Assembly (NCBI GenBank): GCA_905221605.1
Contig: CAJNDS010002546.1
Coordinates: forward strand, 758,684-822,683
Direction: 5' to 3'
Source: Symbiodinium natans
Lineage: Eukaryota > Sar > Dinophyceae > Suessiales > Symbiodiniaceae
Length of the DNA: 64,000 nt
Shown: piece after piece, positions 8,724-17,200 of the stretch
Position numbering within the stretch: position 1 is the first letter of the stretch
Layout of the letters: each line of letters starts with the position of its first letter
Notes under the pieces: model-generated
What the model was told of the DNA's origin: nothing
The model's input: the letters and a program-made list of their open reading frames with translations, nothing else
Database searches by the model: none
Program-made: the position numbers and the translations under genes

Positions 8724-11700
8724 TCAGAGGCCTCGCCCCTTTCGGTTGAGGCAATGACCACACGTATTTTTCGATATGACGGAAGTTCCCCTTGGGAGAC
8801 CTCCGTGGCACTGGGAGTTCTCGTGAAAAGCACGCCCACTACTCGACAAGTAAACCTTATCGTCATGCCCAAACACCAGAACAGGGTCTGTCTGAACTCC
8901 CTGACTCACCCTATTTGAGGAGTTGGGGACTGGATTCGTAACCTCAGCACCTCTACTATCTCTAGGGTTAGGGACGCACGACGAGCCGGAGGCAACCTCA
9001 CGGAAGGTGCCACGCACGGGTTCCGGCGCAATGGAAGCGGCAGGCGACGGAGCATGCACATGGATGATGGGCGGCGGCGGAGGAGGAACAAAGATGCCAT
9101 GATATTCCCGCGCGACAGGCAAGGGAGGTGGCGGAGGTGAGGAGGACTCACTTGATCTCCGTCTCCGGAGTCCTTCCGTAGCGGGTGTGGAAGGCGAGGT
9201 GACAGTGGAGGGGATCTCACGTTCAATCGCTTCAGACACGGCTTGCCGGAGCTTCTCCCTCTTGGACAAGGCTCTCAACTGTGGTCGCCCATCCTCCCCT
9301 TGTCTGCTGCAACAGGCCCGGGTGGCCTTCAAACCCTCCCAAACCCCAAGTACAGCTATGATGAAGATGAGCAATGCCACATAGAGATATGTGTCATCTG
9401 AAATCCCTACGGGCTCCTCCTCACTTCCATTGGCCTCTTGACCTCCCCCCCCAACTATGCAGAGACAACCAACCAAACTCTTAACCCAACTCTCAACAGA
9501 AGGGAGGCACCTGCTTGCAACAGCATTGGCTTGCGGAGATGATGCCGGTGACTCTGGTGTCCTTGTTTCGGTCAGTCCCACAAGTCCAGCAAGTTCGCTC
9601 AAGCGGGGACCTGGAAGGGATTTGGTGAATAAGTCGGCAAGTTGGGTATCGCCTGGACAATGCTCCAGCCTCATCATCGATGACTGTAGCTGTTGGTACA
9701 GAGCTGCTGCCCGCACCTTCAGATGTCGTGTCCTCTGACTTGAGCTTCCCTGGGCAAGGGCTATAGCGGCGGTGCTGTCGCAGCGCAGAACAATCTCTGC
9801 TGGTCGGTCAGTGATGTCCTGGAGAGCTGCTTGGAATGACTGCCCGAAAATGGCGCCCTCGCTGAGTGCTTGGAGCTCAGCTTCCGCCGTTGACACGGCG
9901 ATCAGGGGAAGGCGACCAGCTCGCCACATGCATGGAGCACCGTTGAGGCGTATGAGGATTCCGCCATAACTGCTCGAGCCGTACGGTGCGAATGATGCAT
10001 CCGTAAAGACCTCGATTAGGTCTTCGCTCCCTGTGGTCGCTCGAAGTTCAAGCCGGTGGTTCCTAGTCTGATGCAGGTATCGGAAAAGGCGCTCAGCCAC
10101 CAGCAGAACTTGCTTCGGAGCTCTGGTGGACATGGAGGACATGTAGTTTACGACAAAAGATATGTCTGGTCTCGAGCGTTGGGAGACCCATAGGGCCTCT
10201 CCGGTAGCCTTCTGGGCGTCCCGGATGTCCTGCTGGTTTGGGTTCTCTTCAAAGGCTTCACACAGCAGCTCTTTGCTGCAGGCCACTCGGCTTCCCGGAC
10301 CAGTGAACCCATGACCCCGCAGCACTTCTTCTATGTAGGCTTCTTGTTCCAAAGAGAATCCTGGGCCACTTGTCCCATCATCTGGGAGAGGTCGGATGTT
10401 GACCCCCAGGAATCGCAAGGGGCGGTCAGGAGTGGCGGTCGACAGTGGGTCACATTCCCACTTCAGGACATTCTGCAAATGGGCGTGAATGGCTTGCGCG
10501 ACGTTGGTGTCACTCAGGATCAAGAAATCATCTACATACAACACTAACAGCCCAACATGCTTGTTGTCGCTACGACGTCTGATCTTGAAGATATTGTCGT
10601 CCACAAGCCCTTGCTGCAGATCGTACTCCTCCTGGGTCGAGGCATCAGGTGGCTGATCGCCCATGGGTTCCGGATTGAGGGACCGTATGGTTTCCTTCAG
10701 GAGTGACTGGTTCCGAAAAACGGTCCACCACCGTGGCGATTCCCGGAGGCCATAAATGGCACGGTCTATGGTCCAGCATTCATGCTCTTGTGCGATGCCT
10801 AAGTCTACCAAGACCTGCGCCGGCTGAAGGATGTACTGTCTTTGGTGAGCTGCCTGGCCAAGGGGCGCCAACAAAAAAGCAGTGTGAATGTCCGTGGCAT
10901 GAGCCTGCCACGACTCCGTGGCAGCCTTGACCAGGCTCGACCTCAACGAGTCGGCGACTACTCCGGAGGCGTACAAGTTCGACTCATCCGTGTATTCACT
11001 TTCGCACCCGCAAGCCACAATCCGGGTTTTTCTACGAAACGGTTCACCCGCCTTCCCAGTCTCAAGAGGGGCCCCGTTGAGTGCTTCAAGCTTCCCTTCG
11101 ACATCTTGGGTATACAGATCAACTTTCAGCAGGTGCGTAAGTTGCTCCACCTCCTCGGGAACATCAAAGGGCGAGCTTGCCCCCGAGCCGAGTGGTCTAT
11201 GGAAAACGGCAACACTGTCTTCGACATCCTCCAGGCGCAGCAATATGGAAGGGTTCAGCTGCGCCGCTGGCACTCTATCGGGCGACGGACTGGTGTGGCG
11301 CTGGAGCGCAAGGGTTGAGAGGGCACGGACTTCCGGCAAGGTATGTGAGGAATCTGTGGTGTAAGGGCTTTCTTCTGTCTCCCCTTCCAACCCGAAAGTT
11401 TCCCTCCTATACCGAGCCAAATCTCTCAACATTAACCCCCCTACGATGGGATCCAGGCCATTTGTCCCCACCCGGTAGCCCCTTAGGACATCTTGAAAAG
11501 CTCCTTCTGCGTAGTATGCATCGTTTTTCCGCACTACCAGATCAGCTTCGTTACCCACATGAACCAGTTCGGCATACAATGCCGGGGAGATAGGGCCCAT
11601 CTCTTGTCCCTCATCATACAGTCGCTGCGGGATAAGTTCAACAAGAGCTGGGGTTATACGAGGATCATGCCAGGGCCCAGACCCCACTGACGCACCACAA

Positions 11701-11813
11701 CTGCTGTCTGCCTCCTCTGGTGCTTCGGGAATCTGCCCAGGGCGCGAGGCCGCAGAGGAGGCGGCCATATTGGTGAGGAATGCAGAACCCATCGGCCTTG
11801 GCGCCAAACCCAT
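8724..11813 (-). CDS. pol (part): Copia reverse transcriptase, RNase H and C-terminal extension (third open segment)
   Basis: 1029 residues; the Met at 11813 is just the first after the shift, since in-frame sequence extends back to about 11910 (DRLYLEDLLEAGWV). RT shows D308 (ATDIHTAFLLAPL), YGLRESPRWW and the catalytic Y426-V-D-D429. RNase H shows D605 (VFTDASFAPYG), STAEAELQALSEG, RCDSTAAIALAQ and LADLFTKSLPG. After the normal end at about residue 740 there are some 280 extra residues: a hydrophobic segment at about 809-828 (YVALLIFIIAVLGVW), a basic region, polyproline, and a terminal H997-x4-C1002-x15-C1018-x2-C1021 motif. RT and RNase H key residues are intact. Confidence 0.93.
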   Translation of the reverse strand: MGLAPRPMGSAFLTNMAASSAASRPGQIPEAPEEADSSCGASVGSGPWHDPRITPALVELIPQRLYDEGQEMGPISPALYAELVHVGNEADLVVRKNDAYYAEGAFQDVLRGYRVGTNGLDPIVGGLMLRDLARYRRETFGLEGETEESPYTTDSSHTLPEVRALSTLALQRHTSPSPDRVPAAQLNPSILLRLEDVEDSVAVFHRPLGSGASSPFDVPEEVEQLTHLLKVDLYTQDVEGKLEALNGAPLETGKAGEPFRRKTRIVACGCESEYTDESNLYASGVVADSLRSSLVKAATESWQAHATDIHTAFLLAPLGQAAHQRQYILQPAQVLVDLGIAQEHECWTIDRAIYGLRESPRWWTVFRNQSLLKETIRSLNPEPMGDQPPDASTQEEYDLQQGLVDDNIFKIRRRSDNKHVGLLVLYVDDFLILSDTNVAQAIHAHLQNVLKWECDPLSTATPDRPLRFLGVNIRPLPDDGTSGPGFSLEQEAYIEEVLRGHGFTGPGSRVACSKELLCEAFEENPNQQDIRDAQKATGEALWVSQRSRPDISFVVNYMSSMSTRAPKQVLLVAERLFRYLHQTRNHRLELRATTGSEDLIEVFTDASFAPYGSSSYGGILIRLNGAPCMWRAGRLPLIAVSTAEAELQALSEGAIFGQSFQAALQDITDRPAEIVLRCDSTAAIALAQGSSSQRTRHLKVRAAALYQQLQSSMMRLEHCPGDTQLADLFTKSLPGPRLSELAGLVGLTETRTPESPASSPQANAVASRCLPSVESWVKSLVGCLCIVGGGGQEANGSEEEPVGISDDTYLYVALLIFIIAVLGVWEGLKATRACCSRQGEDGRPQLRALSKREKLRQAVSEAIEREIPSTVTSPSTPATEGLRRRRSSESSSPPPPPLPVAREYHGIFVPPPPPPIIHVHAPSPAASIAPEPVRGTFREVASGSSCVPNPRDSRGAEVTNPVPNSSNRVSQGVQTDPVLVFGHDDKVYLSSSGRAFHENSQCHGGLPRGTSVISKNTCGHCLNRKGRGL

Positions 11814-11830
11814 CGGCCTTCCGGTTGATG

Positions 11831-14212
11831 TCAGGAGAGCCCTAGCATCTTGTTGGACCCATCCTGCCTCCAGAAGGTCTTCAAGGTAAAGTCGGTCAAG
11901 GTCGGGTCGGCCAAGGTTTCAACCCCTAAATTCCCCAAAGCTTCTACCTTCTCCCCTTGCCCCAAGTACATTAAAACCCTGATGAGCTCCTCATCTTCGA
12001 CGTGACCCAGGTGGCTTGGCAGTGAACCTTGAGTCTCTTGGGCGGAAGTGTCAAGTGAGGAGACCTGGCCTGACGCACTGGAGCTTCCGGGTGGCAGACT
12101 GCCTCCGGCGAGGGTGTCGCTCTCCCCATCTTGGGGTGCGGTACCGCTTGAGGAGGAGGACGATGCAAGGTTCTGGGGCCTAAGCATAGCAACCTGGGGC
12201 CTAGGGGGAACCCTAAACCCTAAGTCTTGCAGCTGCGGCGCAAGGGAGGTATCCCAACCCCGGGGCGTGTAACCAGCAAGCATCCAACGCCTGGTGCGGA
12301 CAACGGAATGCCATTTGCGGGCATCAAACGTCACCAGCTTTTTAGAGACTTCGGTTACACGACCTGAGTGCTCTCTGCCAGTGGAGTCGCAGACCGTCAA
12401 GTCGAAGGTGGTACCCCCCCCCTTTACAGGGTTGCTTTCCGCAGTTCCCTCGGTCCAAAGGTGGACGTGGTCGAGGCACAAAAGGTGGTTATGTGTCCCC
12501 TGCTCATTGTTTAGATCCCTATGTGGAGGGACCTCGTCTGACTGGATGACGACGAGAGACGTCCAAGTGGCAGGGTCGGCAGAACAGTCTGAGGTCTCCG
12601 GACTGGAGCGGGCAATCATTTCGTTCAGATACCTAGTCAGCCACGGGTGATCACTGGTGCACAAGGTGATTCCCTTCTTAATGCTACCATAGGCGTAGGC
12701 TCCTAGGATGCATCCTGCATGACCACCCCTCCCCTTCCCGATGGCTGTTCCAGGCTTCTTCCAGGACCCAAAAACATGGTCTAGGAGTTCACATGCGATT
12801 TCAGGCCGGAAATCCTCTTCAGCAAGAAGGCTTCTCGCCTCCTCCTCCCCTCGAACTTCAAGCCGAACAGCTCGCACCGCGGTTTTCCTGACAATCCTCC
12901 TCCTTGCTGGGGACGGCTTAGGCAGGGGAGCCGCGGAGGCCGGAACTCCTGGTGTCTTCCTAGTAACTCTGAAGGCAGGGGCGGCAAAGGCACTAGGAGC
13001 TGCTTCTGACTGTAGTGGGCCTTTCTCGTGGGGGAACCTGTCGGCCTCGGGCAAGTCTCGCTCCGGGTCGTAGCTCACGCTGGAGGCAGGCGGGCGGGAC
13101 TCAATCCCATCAGCAACGACAGCAGGGAGGCGATCCCCGAGGTGTTGCTCGGCATCCACAAGGTCAGACCTTACGTTCTTAACCACTATTAGGTTACCAT
13201 CCCCCTTTAGAACCACATGACCATCAACTACGACCTGTGACGGGCACATGTATCTCCCATCGGCCCACGGTTCCCACGGCTTCAGGTGTCCCGGCAACAC
13301 CGGTCGCTTGTATGTCACTTGTTGGCCAAAGTAGGCAGGGAGACGCTTGCTGGTGGACATGCTCAGGTGTGTTGCAGTGGCGTAGCTCATGGCAAGAGGC
13401 CAGAACTTGCGATCCAGGCGGGCTGCTGTCAAGAGACATCTCGTCCTTTGTTTGACCCATCCCACGATCCTCTCAGCGAGTCCGTTGGCCCTTTTATCGT
13501 GAGGTTCAGACATTCTCACGGAGATTCCATGATCGCTGCAGAAGTTCTTTACTCCATCACTGAGGAATTCTCTGCCTTGGTCTGTGTGTAGGGAACGCAC
13601 CGGAAATCCCAGCTGTTGTATCTCGCTAACGATGGAGTGAAGAGCGGGGATTATCGCAGTGGCCTTCTTGGAGGGGATTGGCCTAGCAAAGCGAAGCACG
13701 GTCTGAGGCACTGGCTCCTGTAAGAAGGCTATGGTTTGCCTGAGGGCTTGGAGATCATACCGGTCGTCCTCCTCTAGCTCCTGGGCTTCAACCTCACAGC
13801 TGACTAGGTCTTCGGACTCATCTCCGGTGTGAACCCGCTCCCAGGCAGGGTCGTCAGAGGCCAAGTGTGAGTGTTCAGGGACGCTAGCTTGAGGGACCTC
13901 CTCGAGTGGATCAGGACTGCGAGTGGAAGGATGTGGACTGGGACCCCTCTCGAGTGGATCGGGACTGCGAGTGGAAGGATGTGAATTGGGACCCTTCTCG
14001 AGTGGATCGGGATTGCTAGTGGAAGGATGTGGACTGTGATCCTTCTCATCAGGCCGAGGTAGTGGGACCTTCGGAACCCCAAGGTCCTTGCCTCCCTCTT
14101 TTCTCATCTCCTCCAGAAGATCCTTGTCGAAAAGATCCCGAAGACTCGCTTCGACATTCCCCCAGCCGTTCTTGTCCAGCAACTCTGTAGGAACCCGAAA
14201 CGCACCCACCAA
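11831..14212 (-). CDS. pol (part): Copia integrase core plus 2OG-Fe(II) oxygenase-like domain (second open segment)
   Basis: Frame of 793 residues whose first Met (14212) is only the first after a frameshift. Residues about 55-110 hold 14-residue repeats with SPHPSTRSPDPLE. The integrase core has D211 (HTDQGREF) and E247 (NGLAERIVGW), giving the canonical 35-residue spacing; the first Asp is in the preceding segment. A C-terminal integrase region follows to about 400. Residues about 485-655 match the core pattern of a 2OG-Fe(II) dioxygenase: H564-x-D566 (PPHRDLNNEQGTHNH), a GGGTTF turn, distal H635 (FDARKWHSVV) and a likely 2OG-binding Arg at 641/642 before WMLAGYTPRG. The frame ends at 11831; from about 11910 the adjacent frame continues the protein. 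Confidence 0.88.
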   Translation of the reverse strand: MVGAFRVPTELLDKNGWGNVEASLRDLFDKDLLEEMRKEGGKDLGVPKVPLPRPDEKDHSPHPSTSNPDPLEKGPNSHPSTRSPDPLERGPSPHPSTRSPDPLEEVPQASVPEHSHLASDDPAWERVHTGDESEDLVSCEVEAQELEEDDRYDLQALRQTIAFLQEPVPQTVLRFARPIPSKKATAIIPALHSIVSEIQQLGFPVRSLHTDQGREFLSDGVKNFCSDHGISVRMSEPHDKRANGLAERIVGWVKQRTRCLLTAARLDRKFWPLAMSYATATHLSMSTSKRLPAYFGQQVTYKRPVLPGHLKPWEPWADGRYMCPSQVVVDGHVVLKGDGNLIVVKNVRSDLVDAEQHLGDRLPAVVADGIESRPPASSVSYDPERDLPEADRFPHEKGPLQSEAAPSAFAAPAFRVTRKTPGVPASAAPLPKPSPARRRIVRKTAVRAVRLEVRGEEEARSLLAEEDFRPEIACELLDHVFGSWKKPGTAIGKGRGGHAGCILGAYAYGSIKKGITLCTSDHPWLTRYLNEMIARSSPETSDCSADPATWTSLVVIQSDEVPPHRDLNNEQGTHNHLLCLDHVHLWTEGTAESNPVKGGGTTFDLTVCDSTGREHSGRVTEVSKKLVTFDARKWHSVVRTRRWMLAGYTPRGWDTSLAPQLQDLGFRVPPRPQVAMLRPQNLASSSSSSGTAPQDGESDTLAGGSLPPGSSSASGQVSSLDTSAQETQGSLPSHLGHVEDEELIRVLMYLGQGEKVEALGNLGVETLADPTLTDFTLKTFWRQDGSNKMLGLS
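12248..12760 (-). other. 2OG-Fe(II) oxygenase-like domain within Copia pol
   Basis: Part of the second segment. The HxD pair is encoded at 12515-12523 and the distal His at 12308-12310, 69 residues apart, a normal spacing for this fold. Substrate is unknown. AlkB, prolyl-hydroxylase and JBP/TET families share this triad, and residue patterns alone do not choose between them. Confidence 0.7.
13905..14045 (-). repeat. 42-bp tandem repeat inside the integrase core
   Basis: Three copies coding for a Pro/Ser/Asp-rich 14-residue unit. They lie between the first and second catalytic Asp of integrase, so the D-D spacing is about 237 residues, much longer than in ordinary Copia integrases. Confidence 0.85.
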
Positions 14213-17200
14213 GGCACAGGCGTGTCTGCGTGTCTGGCCTTTCCGGCCACACTCTCCTCAGACAAGCCCTTCTCTGGCAGAGGACCGAGCAAGTCACAGG
14301 ACAGGGAAAATGAGGCCGGGTAGGGTACTCGGCGGTGTTGGAGACCTACGGCACTTCCGTACACGCAAGCCCGGCAGTCACGCCGGTAAGGCAAGTGCCC
14401 CTGTCGGATGTGGTTCCACCAGCCCCTTTCCTTAGGGTCCAAGGGCTCCTGGATGGAGATGCCATCTCGTTTCAGGCCCTCTTCAATTTCTCGATCCAGG
14501 GCTTCAATGGCAGCTGCACACGGGTTCTCAGGCGACGGTTGCATGGCTTTCACCATGTTCTGCAGGAGATTGCTCCAGGTGGCGGACGCGCACATCTCCT
14601 GGGTTCTGCAGTTGGTGCTCAACCACACCTCCTCGTTCCCTCGACCCTTAACCACAGGTGGCAGTCCGGCCCACGTCTCAAAACCTTTCCACAATGGACT
14701 CTCAGGAATCTGGCTTGACCGGAAGGCAGCGGTCAAAGGGATGGTGTACTTTCGCATAGCGGTACTCAAGGTCCACAGCCAAGTCACGAGTGCAACAACG
14801 TGGGATTGGGACCCTGGAGTGGCTTGAATGCCTGCAAGGCGGCCTTGGAGCGCAGCCCACACGAGGGCAGTGTGCACCGGGGACCCTGACTGCAATGACC
14901 ATTGCTTGGGTTTCTCCAGGTCTACGGTGACCACCTGGAACCCCCGGCTGAGTAGGGTTTGGTCCTCATTGTGTAGACTATGCTTGCCATGCACAAACCT
15001 CAAGACCCAGTCAGCTGAACCCAGGAGGCTTCTTCGAGTACGCCTCGGCAGGGGCAAACCCTTTAGGACCTTCCAGGCTTCCCTCTCAGTGGTGGGAGTC
15101 TGGGTCCCAAGGTGAACCCGATCCTCAGGAGAGTAAAAGGGCACACTTGCGGCTGCTTGGAGCAGGTCGAGGCGGCTCCCGGTTGCACGGGCCTGGGCTA
15201 CAACCTGGGCAAAGGGCTTAGGGGTGCTTAAGGAGGTTAGGGTAACTTGGAGGTTTTCAACCTGATCTTCAAGCTCCTGGAGTCGCTTCATCTCCAACTC
15301 TTCAATCAGGCGTAGTGCCTCAGTTTCCGCTAGAACCGGGCATCCATTCCGGATTCGGACTTGGAGTCGTCCATGCACGGGATGAGTCACCACGATCTTC
15401 CCCTTTTTCCAAGAGATGCTACACCCCAATTGCTCCACGAGAGCCCCGGCGGGGACTATGGCTTGAGAGTGGCTCTTCTCCTCGGTCAGGAGCGTTCCGG
15501 CTGCTGTCTGTGGCATTATTTTAGAAGCACCCCCGGCTAGTCCAACCTCTATGTATGTAACCCCTTTTTCAGCGTCCTCTGGCTGTAGAGCACGAACAGG
15601 ATGGGTAGCCCCGCTGTCGATCAGAGCCATTTGCTCCGGATGGTTCAGCTCAGGTGACGAGGGATTCCCTCCAGGACCCCCTAGACTAGCAGCATGAACA
15701 CTACCTGACACTGCTTGCACTGAAGGTTTGGCCTCCGGGACCGCCTTTCGAAGGGCATCCAGCTGCGACTGTAGGGCAGCAACGGTGACCGGGGTGCCTG
15801 GAACGACAGTCTGCGCAGAGCTGGAAGTCCCGGTAGGTTTGGCTGCAGCTGGTGGCGGAGAAGGCGGGGACTCGGACACCCCATTCACGTGGAAGGCTTG
15901 CAGAACCTTAGCCGCATCATCCAGTAGGGCATTCACCTTGTTGTGCGGGGAATGGGTGGCTTCAGTTCCGACAGGAGGCTTAGCCTTAGGGTTTGGTTTA
16001 GGCTTAGGGCTCGGGGTTCCAGGCGCGGCAACCTTTGGGCAAGCGGACTTCATGTGTCCAGTCCCTCCACAGGCCATGCATCTTCCCTTGCGGAGGTGGG
16101 AAGGGATGTCGGTCCAGGTATGCGCATGCGAGCATTTATCCCCCTTATTACAACCTGTCCCCTGCACAAAGAACTTACATGCCCCTTGAGGAAGTGGGAC
16201 CGATGCCCCTTCACCCTTGCCATTGCCCTTCGGACTTGCTCCTCCCTTTCCATTCCCTTTACCCTTGTTCGGTTCAGGTGGATCTGGGCCAGTCACCGCC
16301 TGGGCAGACGGTGTCGATCCTTGCTTGAGCTTGGTCCGAGAAAGTGTTTCAAGCTCGGCGGTCAGGGCAGCATGGTACGACATAACTACGCTTAAGGTGG
16401 GCGCAGCTTCGATTTTCAAGGTAGCCCTCACCAGGTTTATCCGGAACAGGACTTCAGGGCTTGCTTCCAAGACCGGCTTAACGATCACCCCTAGGGCCTT
16501 TGCTAAGATGAGAGGATCGGGCACCCCCCCACCTAAGGCTTCAACCCTAGTCAACCAGCGCTTCCACCTGCGAAGGCTCTCCAGAGCAGTTTGGGGATTG
16601 GTTCCAGGCGAAGGCTGCTGGAGCTGCTGCAAAGCCATCTCTCGCTCCTGGACTCCACCAGGGGCATACAGAACATGAAGACGGCACAAGATTGCCAACG
16701 GGGATCGAATCCGGCTAGCAATCAGCTCCTCTCGGACTGACTTGGGGCAGGCACCTAGGAACAATGCTTCGAGCCGCTTGGACACTCGACTCCACCGGGC
16801 ACAGGTGAGGTGTTGGCTAGGCGAGGGTACCAGAAGCAGGCGAGCAATGGGGTCGGCTCCCATGTAACTGGCATACCAGCTGCTGGCCTCTGCTTGCAGG
16901 TGGCCCCACAGGTCTGCTGAGGTGGGCGACATGTCTTCAATGCAAGGAGAGATAGAGTGAAGCCAGTCCGTAAAGACCAAGGAGGAGTCGGCTCCGGGCT
17001 CTGCAAGCTTGGGGAACTCGCTCCAGCTGTACTTCACTTGCTCTACTGAGGATTCCCCTCCAGCGGTTGTCTGCCCCCCGAGTAGGGCCTGCAGCCCTGC
17101 GAGGATGGCATCGGCAGTTGGTCCCGGACTAGGGCCCTCAGAAGGTTGACCTGGCGTTGGAGATGAGTTCCTGGCCCAGGGATTCAAGTAACCCGTCCAG

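Noticed and set aside
14100-14300. Programmed frameshift between gag and pol
   Set aside because: The shift lies inside integrase, after protease and its zinc site, not at a gag-pol border, and no slippery motif is seen.
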